Below, in pieces: positions 55,454 to 64,000 of a stretch of DNA of 64,000 nt. The position numbers and the translations under genes were made by a program. Each line of letters opens with the position of its first letter. Within the stretch, counting starts at the first letter, position 1. The stretch is taken from the NCBI RefSeq assembly GCF_001642995.1, contig NZ_LOHS01000194.1, positions 1 through 64,000 of the forward strand. Reading direction: 5' to 3'. This DNA is from Streptomyces jeddahensis (GTDB lineage: Bacteria > Actinomycetota > Actinomycetes > Streptomycetales > Streptomycetaceae). The notes under the pieces are model-generated. The model was not told where the DNA came from and ran no database searches. It saw only the letters and a program-made list of their open reading frames with translations.

Positions 55454-55632
55454 TCCATCCGCAAGTGGCGTATGAGGGCCGCGAGTCCGGTTGCGGTGGT
55501 GGTCACCACCGTGCCGGGCTCGTCGCTTTCGCGGAGCCACAGGGCTCCTTGGGTGGCGGCGAGCTCGATGCAGTTGGGGGCGTCCCCTCCGTCGGAGAAC
55601 GACGACTTCTGCCACGCCACGACCGCTGTCAC
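55450..55632 (-). CDS. DUF397 domain protein
   Basis: A 60-residue DUF397 protein, with the typical WQKSSFSDGGDAPNCIELA core and LRESDEPG near the middle. Members are small Streptomyces proteins coded beside XRE/DUF5753 regulators, with which they are thought to act. The GTG at 55632 is chosen because GAGGGG lies 8-9 nt upstream; a GTG overlapping the upstream stop would add six residues. It lies just after the XRE gene on the same strand, so they are cotranscribed, and its stop overlaps the last FG-GAP gene's stop. Confidence 0.88.
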   Translation of the reverse strand: MTAVVAWQKSSFSDGGDAPNCIELAATQGALWLRESDEPGTVVTTTATGLAALIRHLRMD

Positions 55633-55643
55633 TTCGGGACCCC

Positions 55644-56492
55644 TCACATGCTTTTCGCCAGTTGGTGGATGAAGTCCCTGGACTCTACGACTCCAAGCGC
55701 TGCGCACTCCACGTCGGCGATCACCTTGCGATACAGGGCCAACTGCGCCTCCGTATCCATGAACGTCCCCCCATGCACGGAGTCGAGAAGGACGGTGTCC
55801 AGCTGCGGAACAAGCCCACCCACGAGCAACACCGGGTTGCCGATCCAGGTGAAGCCGTCAACGTCGAACGGGACGACGTTCACGGTGACTTGAGGTCGCT
55901 CTGATTGCTCCAGGACATGGAGCAGCTGACGCCGGGCCACTTCGCGGTCGGCGACTCTGACACGTAGAGCCGCCTCATGGATCACCACCGCGCAACGGAA
56001 CTCGGACCTTTCGAGCACCTCTTGTCGCCGCAGGCGGAACCGGACGCGTGCCTCAACCTGCTCCTCGGAGAGCGCTGAGACGGCGGAGCCGTACATCGCC
56101 CGCAACTGTTCCTCGGTCTGCAGCAGACCAGGAATCCGTACGTTCTCGAACGACTTCAAATACGCGGCGTGATGCTCGAGTTCGGCCAGGTCGAGAAAGC
56201 CGGGCGGGAGCAGACCTCGGTACTCCTCCCACCAGCCGCGCTCCCGTTCGGTGGCCATGGCCACCAGGACATCGACGTACACGGCATCGTGACAGGCGTA
56301 CTCACCAGCCAGGTAGCGCACACGCTCCGCGCTCACGCCGACTCGGCCCGCCTCCATCATGGAGATCTTGCTCTGCGCGATGCCCGTGGCCTCGGACGCC
56401 TCCCTGATCGATGCACCGGCCCGTTCCCGCAGCTTGCGCAGCTCGGCCCCAAGCCGCTCCTGCCGGGCGGTGACCAGATTCCTAGCTGGCAT
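55644..56492 (-). CDS. XRE-family regulator with DUF5753
   Basis: A 282-residue regulator. The N-terminal HTH (residues 10-65) reads RLGAELRKLRERAGASIREASEATGIAQSKISMMEAGRVGVSAERV by parts. The rest is the DUF5753 ligand-type domain, with the typical ESFE-like KSFENVRIPGLLQTEEQLRAMY stretch and the closing VPFDVDGFTWIGNPVLL region. The family includes WhiJ-like developmental regulators of Streptomyces, often paired with DUF397 proteins and an RsbW-like ATPase, as here. It is transcribed away from the HATPase gene across 216 bp, a shared control region. Confidence 0.92.
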   Translation of the reverse strand: MPARNLVTARQERLGAELRKLRERAGASIREASEATGIAQSKISMMEAGRVGVSAERVRYLAGEYACHDAVYVDVLVAMATERERGWWEEYRGLLPPGFLDLAELEHHAAYLKSFENVRIPGLLQTEEQLRAMYGSAVSALSEEQVEARVRFRLRRQEVLERSEFRCAVVIHEAALRVRVADREVARRQLLHVLEQSERPQVTVNVVPFDVDGFTWIGNPVLLVGGLVPQLDTVLLDSVHGGTFMDTEAQLALYRKVIADVECAALGVVESRDFIHQLAKSM

Positions 56493-56708
56493 GTACCCCT
56501 TCTTCCACGGGAGTTGAGGGACTCGAGTATTCCAGTCCAGCTTGACCGGGGTGACATCTCACCCCTACCTTAAGTGACGCGCCGCACACGCTGCGGAATC
56601 ACCGGGACCCCGGAAGCGCACCGCCCCGCCCTGCCAGGGCGGCCGCGACAGAGCCACCGCCCGACTCCGCCGCCCCCAACCCCTCCCTCCTCCCCACCGG
56701 AGTCCCGT

Positions 56709-57149
56709 ATGCCCGAATGCGATGGCGAACCCTGGGAGTACACGCTCTACATCCCCCACGACCCCCGCGCCGTGGCGATCGGTCGCCGTACCCTCCGCGA
56801 CATCCTCACCACCCACCACCTTCCCGCCCTCCTAGAACCCGCCGAACTCCTCGCCTCCGAGTTGCTGAGCAACGCCATCCGGCACACGAAAGGGCCCGCC
56901 GCCCTGAAACTGAGGCAGTCCCGGGGGGCCCTGCGGCTGGGGGCGTGGGACACGGACCCCGCGCCGCCGGAGGTGCCCGTCGCGCCACCGCTCGCCGCCG
57001 AGGCGGGCCGCGGGCTCCGGCTCGTGCGGGCCTACGCCGACGACTGGGGTTGGTTCCAGGTGAATCCCGGGAACGGCAGCACCTCGGGCAAGTACGTCTG
57101 GTGTGAACTCGGGACGAGTCCGGTAACCCCTGACGTAAGCCCGGCGTAA
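56709..57149 (+). CDS. HATPase-fold ATP-binding protein (RsbW-like)
   Basis: A 146-residue GHKL ATPase of the anti-sigma factor / serine kinase type. The N-box is ELLSNAIRHTKG near residue 58 and the G-box is AGRGLRLVRAYADDWGW. These proteins phosphorylate or bind a partner, often an anti-sigma antagonist. The pairing with an XRE/DUF5753 and a DUF397 gene is a common Streptomyces unit, and the role in it is not settled. GGAG is 6 nt before the ATG at 56709. It is divergent from the XRE gene. Confidence 0.87.
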   Translation: MPECDGEPWEYTLYIPHDPRAVAIGRRTLRDILTTHHLPALLEPAELLASELLSNAIRHTKGPAALKLRQSRGALRLGAWDTDPAPPEVPVAPPLAAEAGRGLRLVRAYADDWGWFQVNPGNGSTSGKYVWCELGTSPVTPDVSPA

Positions 57150-57295
57150 GCCTCTCGCGTCCCCCAGAAATCCCCCAGAGTTCCCCCAGGTCCCCCGGAG
57201 GGTTCCCCGTAAGGGATGTCACAGCTCGGCCGCAAAGCCCACCCCTTGCCCCAGGCTGGGCACGTCACCCTTCGGGACCAGGTACGTTCGATTAC

Positions 57296-58228
57296 GTGGC
57301 TGGATTCAGGATCGGACGCGGCCGGGACAACCGCACACCGCAACAGCAACCGCGGCAGCAGCAGGCGCCCGGACAGCAGGCCCCGCACGGCGGCGGGCAG
57401 GCGCCGTACGGCTACCCGCCGCGCGGCCCGCAGGCGCAGCAGTACGGCGGGTCTCAGCCGGGCGGACCGCAGTACGGCGGACAGCAGTGGACCCAGGCGA
57501 ACGGCGCCGGCGGCCACGGCGAGCCGGAGTACTTCGGCGACGACGGCGGCTACGCGCCGCACGGATATCAGCAGGGCCCCGACGCGGCGAACAACCCCGG
57601 TCACACCCAGGCCTTCTCCGTCGGCGAGGATCCGTACAGCCAGGGCGGGACCTACCGTGCCGGCCAGGCCACCGCCCCGCCCGCCGGCCCGCGCCTGCAC
57701 TGGAAGGAGCTGCTCAGCGGCATCGTGCTGCGCCCGGGCCCGACCTTCCTGCAGATGCGCGACTACACGGTGTGGGGCCCGGCCCTCATCGTCACGTTCC
57801 TCTACGGCCTGCTGGCGCTCTTCGGCTTCGACGGCGCCCGCGAGGACGCGATCAACGCCACGCTCTCGGCGGCGATCCCGTACGTCCTCTTCACCGGCGT
57901 CGCCATCGTCATCAGCTTCTTCGTGCTGGGCGCGGTCACGCACACGCTCGCGCGCCAGCTCGGCGGCGACGGGGCGTGGCAGCCGACGGTCGGCCTGTCC
58001 ATGCTGATCACGTCGCTCACGGACGCCCCGCGCCTGGTGGTCGCGCTGTTCCTCGGCGGCGACGCGTCGTTCGTCCAGGTCATCGGCTGGGTGACGTGGA
58101 TCGCGGCGGGCGCGCTGCTCACGGCGATGGTGTCGAAGTCGCACGACCTGCCGTGGCCGCGCGCCCTGGCGGCCTCGGCGATCCAGCTCATCGCCCTGCT
58201 GTCGCTGATCAAGCTCGGCACGTTCTGA
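57296..58228 (+). CDS. Yip1-family membrane protein with disordered N-terminus
   Basis: A 310-residue protein. The first 130 residues are rich in Gln, Gly, Pro and Tyr (many QYGG and PQQQ units) and likely disordered. The C-terminal 175 residues hold five membrane segments with the Yip1 pattern: LRPGPTFLQMRDYTVWGPALIVTFLYGLLALFGF and later QVIGWVTWIAAGALLTAMVSKSHDLPWPRALAASAIQLIALLSLIKLG (by parts). The role of Yip1 proteins in actinobacteria is unknown. The GTG at 57296 has no strong ribosome site. It lies between the HATPase gene and a convergent FAD oxidase gene. Confidence 0.83.
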   Translation: MAGFRIGRGRDNRTPQQQPRQQQAPGQQAPHGGGQAPYGYPPRGPQAQQYGGSQPGGPQYGGQQWTQANGAGGHGEPEYFGDDGGYAPHGYQQGPDAANNPGHTQAFSVGEDPYSQGGTYRAGQATAPPAGPRLHWKELLSGIVLRPGPTFLQMRDYTVWGPALIVTFLYGLLALFGFDGAREDAINATLSAAIPYVLFTGVAIVISFFVLGAVTHTLARQLGGDGAWQPTVGLSMLITSLTDAPRLVVALFLGGDASFVQVIGWVTWIAAGALLTAMVSKSHDLPWPRALAASAIQLIALLSLIKLGTF

Positions 58229-58273
58229 CGACGCCCCCGCAGCACAGCGCCCCCGGCTCCGGCTCCCTCGGCA

Positions 58274-59674
58274 CTATGCCGCAGGGGCCGGGGCCGGCTT
58301 GACGTTCTGGGTCGCGTGGAAGAGGTTGTGCGGGTCGTACGTCCGCTTGATCTCCGCCAGGCGGTCGTAGTGGTCGCGGTACGTGGCCTTGACGCGGTCC
58401 TCCGCCTCGCCCTCGCCGAGGAAGTTCACGTAGGAGCCGCCCATCGAGTGCGGGTGCATCTCCTCCCAGTAGTCGACGCACCACTGCTTCACCGTCCCGG
58501 CGTTGGCCGGATCGGGGTCGATGCCGGCGAACACGCCTGACCAGAGGGCGTGCCGATACGCCCATGCCGTGTCCTCCGGGGCCACGCGGTGGGCCGCCCC
58601 GTCGACCGGATACAGGTGCATCAGAGACAGGTCGGTGGGGATGCGCTCCGCGTGCTTCGCGTGGACGGCGATGGATTCGTCCGTGATCCGGTCGAAGAAG
58701 TCCCCGCGCCAGTACCACTGGTAGCCGGGGGGCAACAGATCGTCGAACATCGACTGCAGGGCGGGGTACGGCATCGGCGCGGCGAAGTGGAAGACCGGCT
58801 CGGCGGGCTGGTTCACCGCGGCGAAGGCCTCGTCGACCCGGCCCATGTCCCCCGTCCAGCACCACACGACGCCACACATCCTCTGGCCGTGGATCTCTTC
58901 CGGGAACGGCGGCACGGGCGGCACGACGAAAGAACTGAAGAAGCCGTTCAGGTCCTCGTCCGCCTGCGGGATGAAGTCCCGGTACCACTCCAGCACCTCA
59001 CGGATGTGGTCGAGACTCCACAGCGTGGTCCCGGCGGCCACGGTGTGCACGGGGTGGAGCTGGAAGGTGAAGGACGTGACGACCCCGAAGTTCCCGCCGC
59101 CCCCGCGCAGCGCCCAGAAGAGGTCCGCGTGCTCCTTCTCATTCGCGGTGACGAAACTGCCGTCGGCCAGGACCACGTCCGCGGACAGCAGGCTGTCCAC
59201 CGTCAGGCCGTACTTGCGGGTGAGGTAGCCGTGTCCGCCGCCGAGGGTGAGGCCTCCGACTCCGGTCCGCGAGTTGATCCCCGACGGGACGGCGAGACCG
59301 AAGGCGTGCGCGGCATGATCGAGGTCGCCGAGCAGACTGCCGGCGCCGACCAGCGCGGTCTTCGTCGCCGGATCGACGCGCGCCCAGCGCATCGGCGAGA
59401 GATCGATGGTGACGCCGCCGTCCACCAGGCACAGTCCGGCGCCGCTGTGTCCGCCGCCGCGGACGGCGAGCTCGAGACCGTGGTCCCGTATGAAGTCGAC
59501 CGCGTTCATGACGTCCAAGGCGTCCGAGCAGCGCACAATGGCCGCCGGCCTGCGGTCGATCATCGCGTTGTAGATCTTGCGGGCCCCGTCGTACTCGGGG
59601 TCCTGCGGTGAGATGACCGGACCGCGTAGTACGGTCCGCATCGCCTCCAGGGTCGTGTCGTCCATCCTGGCCAT
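58274..59674 (-). CDS. FAD-linked oxidoreductase, berberine-bridge type
   Basis: A 466-residue flavoenzyme of the PCMH/berberine bridge family. The FAD site has RGGGHSGAG, where His (near residue 77) is the usual covalent attachment, and GVGGLTLGGGHGYL with no Cys, so a single covalent link is expected. The C-terminal berberine-bridge module ends NFLGEGEAEDRVKATYRDHYDRLAEIKRTYDPHNLFHATQNVKP by parts. These enzymes oxidise alcohols, sugars or secondary metabolites; the substrate is unknown. The ATG at 59674 has GGAG 6-7 nt upstream; the longer frame to 59737 is not favoured. It is divergent from the molybdoenzyme gene. Confidence 0.9.
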   Translation of the reverse strand: MARMDDTTLEAMRTVLRGPVISPQDPEYDGARKIYNAMIDRRPAAIVRCSDALDVMNAVDFIRDHGLELAVRGGGHSGAGLCLVDGGVTIDLSPMRWARVDPATKTALVGAGSLLGDLDHAAHAFGLAVPSGINSRTGVGGLTLGGGHGYLTRKYGLTVDSLLSADVVLADGSFVTANEKEHADLFWALRGGGGNFGVVTSFTFQLHPVHTVAAGTTLWSLDHIREVLEWYRDFIPQADEDLNGFFSSFVVPPVPPFPEEIHGQRMCGVVWCWTGDMGRVDEAFAAVNQPAEPVFHFAAPMPYPALQSMFDDLLPPGYQWYWRGDFFDRITDESIAVHAKHAERIPTDLSLMHLYPVDGAAHRVAPEDTAWAYRHALWSGVFAGIDPDPANAGTVKQWCVDYWEEMHPHSMGGSYVNFLGEGEAEDRVKATYRDHYDRLAEIKRTYDPHNLFHATQNVKPAPAPAA

Positions 59675-59851
59675 GACGATCTCCTTGCGAGGAAGGCAAG
59701 GTACGGGTACGTGGGAGGTCTCGGTCCGGCGCCTCATGGGCCGCAGTGCACAACCGACGCCACAGGGCTGACCTCACCAGCGTCCCGCCGGACGGGAGGA
59801 CTCGCAATCGCCGCCCTCGCGCGGCCCGGATCGCGAGCGCACCATGGGTTC

Positions 59852-61123
59852 ATGGGCGGACGCTACGAAGACGCAGACGAGGCCCATGAGGGCCGAGAGA
59901 CGCAGGCCCAAGAGGCGCAGGAGGGCCCAGAGGCCCAGGAGGCGCCGGAGGCGCACATCACGACGGGGGCGCACATCACGACGGAGGCGCACATCAGCGC
60001 CATACGGGCCCTCAGCGCACCCGCGCGCGTCGCCGAGCCCGCCGAGGGGATCAGCCACGAGGAACTCGCGCTCGCGGCCCGCAACCACGGGCTGCCGCTG
60101 GAGGCCCTCCGCTACGACCTCACGCCGCCCGGACTGCACTACGTACTCGTCCACTACGACATCCCCGCCGTCGCCGACGACTGGACGCTCACCGTAGGCG
60201 GCCGCGTGCGTACCCCGTTGCGCCTGGACATGGCGGCCCTGCGCTCGTTCCCGGCGGTCACCCACCGGGTGACGATGGAGTGCGCGGGCAACGGCCGGGC
60301 CCGGCTCACCCCGCGGCCCGTGAGCCAGCCCTGGCTGGTGGAGGCGGTAGGAACCGCCGACTGGACCGGGGTCCCGCTGCGGACGCTGCTCGCCGAGGCC
60401 GGGGTCGAGCCCGACGCCGTCGAGGCCGTCTTCACCGGCGCCGACCACGGAGTCGAACGCGGCGTCGAACAGGACTACCAGCGGAGCCTGCCGCTCGCGG
60501 ACGCCACCGCCGCCGCTCCCGATCCGGAGGTGCTGGTGGCGTACGAGATGAACGGCGCCCCGCTGCCCCCGCAGCACGGACACCCCGTACGGCTGGTGGT
60601 CCCCGGCTGGTACGGCATGGCCCATGTGAAGTGGCTGCGCGACATCAGCCTGACCAGCACCCCCTTCACCGGCTTCCAGCAGGCGGTGGCCTACCGCTAC
60701 CGCCAGTCGGCCGACGATCCCGGCGAACCGGTCACCCGCATCTCCCCGCGGGCGCTGATGATCCCGCCGGGCTTCCCGGACTTCATGTCCCGGACCCGCG
60801 TCGTACGCCCCGGACCGGTCCGCCTGGAGGGCCGGGCGTGGTCGGGCCACGCCCCGGTCACGATGGTCGAGGTGAGCACGGACGACGGGGAATCCTGGCA
60901 GGAGGCGGAGCTCAACGGGACGGAAGACCCCGCCGCATACGCATGGGCCTGGCGAAGCTGGCGCACGACATGGACGGCGGCACCCGGCACCCACGCGCTC
61001 ATCGCCCGCGCCACCGACGCCGCGGGCCACTCCCAGCCCCTCACCGAGCCTTGGAACCGCGGCGGCTTCGGCAACAACGCCGTCCAGCGCGTCACGGTGT
61101 TCTGCCTGCCGCAGGGCGACTGA
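59852..61123 (+). CDS. sulfite oxidase-type molybdopterin oxidoreductase
   Basis: A 423-residue enzyme. The molybdopterin ligand Cys144 lies in TMECAGNGR. The Moco domain continues with GVPLRTLLAEAG, VAYEMNGAPLPPQHGHPVRLVVPGWYG and HVKWLRDISL, and the C-terminal Mo-co dimerisation domain starts near LEGRAWSGHAPVTMVEVSTDDG. It is like SorA/YedY-related enzymes without a heme domain. The N-terminal 50 residues are low complexity, with EAQEA-type repeats and HITT, HITT, HIS units that are also repeated in the DNA. The ATG at 59852 lacks a clear ribosome site. No signal peptide is visible, so it may be cytoplasmic. Confidence 0.87.
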   Translation: MGGRYEDADEAHEGRETQAQEAQEGPEAQEAPEAHITTGAHITTEAHISAIRALSAPARVAEPAEGISHEELALAARNHGLPLEALRYDLTPPGLHYVLVHYDIPAVADDWTLTVGGRVRTPLRLDMAALRSFPAVTHRVTMECAGNGRARLTPRPVSQPWLVEAVGTADWTGVPLRTLLAEAGVEPDAVEAVFTGADHGVERGVEQDYQRSLPLADATAAAPDPEVLVAYEMNGAPLPPQHGHPVRLVVPGWYGMAHVKWLRDISLTSTPFTGFQQAVAYRYRQSADDPGEPVTRISPRALMIPPGFPDFMSRTRVVRPGPVRLEGRAWSGHAPVTMVEVSTDDGESWQEAELNGTEDPAAYAWAWRSWRTTWTAAPGTHALIARATDAAGHSQPLTEPWNRGGFGNNAVQRVTVFCLPQGD

Positions 61124-61167
61124 ACCGTCGACGTGCGCTGTCCCCGAGGGACGGCAAAACTGGGGTC

Positions 61168-61422
61168 ATGGCCACCAAGGCAGGCGCACCAGGCGACAGC
61201 AACGCAGCCAAGGCTGACAAGGCAGCCCTCGAGGGCGGCCCGGACGATCTGCGCGAGCGCATCGTGCCCCTCTCCGCTCCGGAGCCCGCCGAGAAGCAGG
61301 ACCTGAAGATCCCGCACCGCGGCGGCTACGAGCACTACCGCGCCACCCGCCGCCAGAAGGAGACACCGGAGGGGAAGGTGCCGGTCTACGAGTGGTGGGA
61401 GCGGACGGAGATCGCCGAGTAG
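61168..61422 (+). CDS. small conserved hypothetical protein
   Basis: An 84-residue basic, soluble protein. The first 30 residues are Ala/Asp/Lys-rich; the second half (IPHRGGYEHYRATRRQKETPEGKVPVYEWWERTEIAE, by parts) is well ordered and typical of short proteins conserved in Streptomyces whose function I do not know. The ATG at 61168 has GGGG but no perfect ribosome site upstream. It sits 44 bp after the molybdoenzyme gene. Confidence 0.65.
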   Translation: MATKAGAPGDSNAAKADKAALEGGPDDLRERIVPLSAPEPAEKQDLKIPHRGGYEHYRATRRQKETPEGKVPVYEWWERTEIAE

Positions 61423-61535
61423 CGCCATGCGGTTGCGCAGCGTGCGGCAGCTCCCCGGATAGGAACCCGGCTCCCCACATAAGAACCGATCTGGGCGGGT
61501 ATGACCGGTTTGTGGGCTCGCTAAGGGGTAGCTCG

Positions 61536-63536
61536 GTGGCCATGGCGTGCGCCGTGGTGGCGCCGCTGCTCGTTTGCCTGGCGCTGGTGCCGGTCCGGAC
61601 CAGGTTCCCCAGCACCGATGCGGCCCTCGTCCTGGTGGCGGTAGTGGTGGCTGTGGCCGCCCAGGGGTACCGCCTCGCCGGCGTGATCGCGGCGGTGTCG
61701 GCCACCCTCTGCTTCGACTTCTTTCTGGTCCGCCCATGGCAAAGCCTCTCGCTGGCAAGCGCTGAGGAAGCCTGGACGGTTCTCCTGCTGCTGGTCATCG
61801 GGGTCGCCGTCTCGGAGCTGGCCATTCGCGGCCGCAGCCAACGGGAGCGGGCGCTGGTGGCTCATGGCCGCCTCAGGCTGCTGCACGACGCCAGCACGGC
61901 CGTCGGCACCACCCTCGACGCGGAGCGGACCGCCCAGGAGCTGGTGCAGATAGCCGTGCCCCGGTTCGCGGATTTCGCCACGGTCGACCTGGCGGCGTCC
62001 GTGCTGCTCGGCGAGGAGCCTGAGGACGACCCCAAGGAAATGCGCCGGGTGGCCATGGCAGGCATCCGGGACAACCATCCGCTCCACCCGGTGGGCGCGC
62101 TGACCGGACGCACCTCCTCCACTCCGCCGGCCCGCGGCTTCCGCAGTGGGCACGCGCGGATCGAGCCCGATGTGCGCGCCTCCACCGCATGGCGGTCTCT
62201 GGTCCTCGATGACCCAGGGAGAGTGCTGGACGACGGCATCCGCTCGCTGATCATCGCGCCGCTGGGGGCACGGGGCGTGCCACTGGGGGTGGTCAGCTTC
62301 TGGCGTTCACAAGAAGCCGAACCCTTCACGCACGCCGATCTGTCCGATGCCGAGGAACTGGCCGCCAAGGCTGCCATGGCCATCGACAACGCGCGTCGCT
62401 ACACCCGTGAGCGGGCTACCGCGCTGGCTCTGCAGCGCAGTCTGCTGCCGCAACGGCTGCCCGGGCAGACGGCAGCGGATGTGGCCTTCCGGTATCTGCC
62501 GGCGGGCTCGCAGGCCGGGGTGGGCGGCGACTGGTTCGACGTGATCCCGCTCTCCGGCAGCCGCATCGCCCTCGTCGTCGGCGATGTCGTCGGCCACGGC
62601 ATCAACGCCTCCGCCACCATGGGACGGCTGCGCACCGCCGTACGTACCCTGGCCGACGTCGATCTGCCGCCCGACGAACTCATCACCCACCTCGACGACC
62701 ATGTCATCCATCTCACCGATGACGAGGCCGGCATCGCCGAAGGTGATGCGGCGGCGGCCGGCGATGTGGGAGCGACCTGCCTGTACGCGGTCTACGACCC
62801 GGTCTCCCGGCGCTGTGCGCTGGCCTCGGCCGGTCATCCGCTGCCCGTCCTCCTCAACCCCGACGGGATGGTGGAACCTGTCTCCGGGTTCGTGGGCCCG
62901 CCACTCGGTCTGGGCGGCCTGCCCTTCGAGACCACTGAGCTGGACTTGCCGGCGGGCAGCGTGCTCGCCCTCTACACCGACGGCTTGATCGAGTCCCGTG
63001 AGCACGATTTCGACGCCGGCCTGGCCGAGTTGTGTCATGCACTGGCGTTGCCCGCGGCGTCGCTGGACGCCGTCTGTGACACCGTCATCCAGTCGCTGGT
63101 GACCGATCGCCCCGCGGACGACGTGGCCCTGTTGCTCGCTCGCACCCGTGCGCTCACCCCGGACCGGGTCGCCACCTGGGACATCCCCGCCGACCCGGCC
63201 CTGGTCGTGCGCGCACGGAAGCTGGCCCTCGAACAGCTTGACGCGTGGGGGCTGTGGGAAGCGGCGTTCACCACCGAGCTGCTGGTCAGCGAGCTGGTCA
63301 CCAACGCCATCCGCTACGGCGAAACCCCGATCGAGCTGAGACTGATCCGCGACCGAAAGCTGATCTGCGAGGTCTCCGACGCCAGCAACACCGCTCCCCA
63401 CCTGCGCCGCGCCCGGATCTACGACGAGGGCGGCCGGGGACTGCTGCTGGTCGCCCAGCTCAGCCAGAAGTGGGGAACCCGCCATGCCGCCACGGGAAAG
63501 ACCATCTGGTGTGAGCAGAACCTGCCGGCCGCCTGA
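61536..63536 (+). CDS. SpoIIE-type phosphatase with DUF4118, GAF and HATPase domains
   Basis: A 666-residue multi-domain protein. Membrane segments at the N-terminus (to about residue 90) form a DUF4118-like sensor with the typical FDFFLVRPWQSL. A GAF domain follows (about 110-290). The PP2C/SpoIIE phosphatase has GVGGDWFDVIPL near residue 328 and the metal-binding VGDVVGHG. The C-terminal HATPase (about 545-660) has the N-box ELVTNAIRYG and G-box EGGRGLLLVAQLSQKWG. It should control an anti-sigma / antagonist pathway. The GTG at 61536 has AAGGGG 7 nt upstream; the frame runs back to 61392 but the upstream part is Cys/Pro-rich and not like the family. Confidence 0.9.
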   Translation: MAMACAVVAPLLVCLALVPVRTRFPSTDAALVLVAVVVAVAAQGYRLAGVIAAVSATLCFDFFLVRPWQSLSLASAEEAWTVLLLLVIGVAVSELAIRGRSQRERALVAHGRLRLLHDASTAVGTTLDAERTAQELVQIAVPRFADFATVDLAASVLLGEEPEDDPKEMRRVAMAGIRDNHPLHPVGALTGRTSSTPPARGFRSGHARIEPDVRASTAWRSLVLDDPGRVLDDGIRSLIIAPLGARGVPLGVVSFWRSQEAEPFTHADLSDAEELAAKAAMAIDNARRYTRERATALALQRSLLPQRLPGQTAADVAFRYLPAGSQAGVGGDWFDVIPLSGSRIALVVGDVVGHGINASATMGRLRTAVRTLADVDLPPDELITHLDDHVIHLTDDEAGIAEGDAAAAGDVGATCLYAVYDPVSRRCALASAGHPLPVLLNPDGMVEPVSGFVGPPLGLGGLPFETTELDLPAGSVLALYTDGLIESREHDFDAGLAELCHALALPAASLDAVCDTVIQSLVTDRPADDVALLLARTRALTPDRVATWDIPADPALVVRARKLALEQLDAWGLWEAAFTTELLVSELVTNAIRYGETPIELRLIRDRKLICEVSDASNTAPHLRRARIYDEGGRGLLLVAQLSQKWGTRHAATGKTIWCEQNLPAA

Positions 63537-63543
63537 CGGACGG

Positions 63544-63581
63544 CCCGCGCGTCCGCACTGGTTCCGGTGCGGACACGCGGG
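63544..63581. terminator. 15-bp hairpin between convergent genes
   Basis: CCCGCGCGTCCGCAC at 63544-63558 pairs with GTGCGGACACGCGGG at 63567-63581 with one mismatch over an 8-nt loop. It lies between the SpoIIE-type phosphatase gene and the leftward phosphoribosyltransferase gene. Confidence 0.78.
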
Positions 63582-63599
63582 AGACCCTCGTTGATCAGG

Positions 63600-64000
63600 T
63601 CAGAGCGCTTCCTTCGACGGAGTGATGCGCTCGCCGGACTTGCGTACCGGAGGCAGCACACTCCACGGGAAGTTGATCCAGTCGTCGGTGCGCTTCCACA
63701 CGTACTCGCACTTCACGAGCGACTGCGACTTCTCGTAGATCACGGCGGACCGCACCTCGGCCACGGTGTCGAGGCAGAAGTCGTGCACGAGCTTCAGCGT
63801 CTTGCCGGTGTCGGCGACGTCGTCGGCGATCAGCACCTTCTTGTCGGTGAAGTCGATCGCGTTGGGCACCGGCGCGAGCATGACCGGCATCTCGAGGGTG
63901 GTCCCGACGCCGGTGTAGAACTCGATGTTGACCAGGTGGATGTTCTTGCAGTCGAGCGCGTACGCGAGCCCGCCCGCCACGAAGACGCCGCCGCGCGCGA
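63600..64000 (-). CDS. purine phosphoribosyltransferase, partial (5' end beyond window)
   Basis: The frame stays open to the right edge, so only the C-terminal part (at least 133 residues) is present. The PRPP-binding motif VLIADDVADTGKTL is clear, followed by SAVIYEKSQSLVKCEYVWKRTDDWINFPWSV (by parts), which fits xanthine/guanine or hypoxanthine phosphoribosyltransferases. The residues coded before the internal Met (ARGGVFVAGGLAY) are part of the fold, so that Met is not the start. It is a soluble purine salvage enzyme. Substrate cannot be decided from this fragment. Confidence 0.88.
   Translation of the reverse strand, partial: ARGGVFVAGGLAYALDCKNIHLVNIEFYTGVGTTLEMPVMLAPVPNAIDFTDKKVLIADDVADTGKTLKLVHDFCLDTVAEVRSAVIYEKSQSLVKCEYVWKRTDDWINFPWSVLPPVRKSGERITPSKEAL

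Overview
The window is high-GC actinobacterial DNA and is almost certainly Streptomyces. It carries the Streptomyces-type dnaK-grpE-dnaJ-hspR operon and an hspR-type operator at clpB. It also has the XRE/DUF5753 regulator, DUF397 and HATPase trio, an LAxTG sorting signal, frequent GTG and TTG starts, and many secreted FG-GAP proteins. I see no tRNA, rRNA, CRISPR array, transposase or integrase. The genes at both edges are cut by the window: a secreted protein on the left and a phosphoribosyltransferase on the right.

Positions 1-10 kb hold core genes: a PLP aminotransferase, a PIG-V-like membrane mannosyltransferase, a YbjN-type protein, clpB with its HAIR operator, and a PPOX/F420 oxidoreductase. 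A three-gene WXG100-type cassette (2.83-4.71 kb) lies between the aminotransferase gene and a perfect 65-bp copy of that gene's 3' end, which looks like the footprint of an insertion.

Positions 10-20 kb start with a small divergent locus: a TTG-initiated LuxR regulator opposite a tiny secreted peptide with two DLAWD repeats, translationally coupled to a 109-aa protein resembling a degenerate Rieske domain. This is my best candidate for an undescribed system. Next come the ATP-grasp / alpha-E / transglutaminase operon, a VOC protein and two large secreted proteins (one of unknown fold, one PA14 plus FnIII).

Positions 20-24.3 kb are the chaperone operon, with two HAIR operators and a good -35/-10 promoter upstream of dnaK. 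Positions 24.5-45.3 kb are a surface-polysaccharide locus. It encodes a tyrosine autokinase and phosphatase, a UDP-xylose synthase-like enzyme, a priming sugar transferase, a Wzy-like polymerase, a Wzx-like flippase, several glycosyltransferases, a GT26 (WecG/TagA) enzyme, a TylF-type methyltransferase and a GDP-mannose 3,5-epimerase-like enzyme. A divergent group of surface genes follows: an LAxTG-anchored protein, a DUF4012 protein, a glutaminyl cyclase lipoprotein and a methyltransferase. Together they look like a Wzx/Wzy-type export system with phosphotyrosine control.

Positions 45.4-64 kb contain a large membrane Fe-S oxidoreductase of the EtfD / Rv0338c type, then five consecutive FG-GAP propeller genes (two lipoproteins, three secreted). 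After these come the DUF397 / XRE / HATPase regulatory trio, a Yip1 membrane protein, a berberine-bridge-type FAD oxidase, a sulfite-oxidase-type molybdoenzyme, a small conserved protein, a SpoIIE-type phosphatase and the partial phosphoribosyltransferase.
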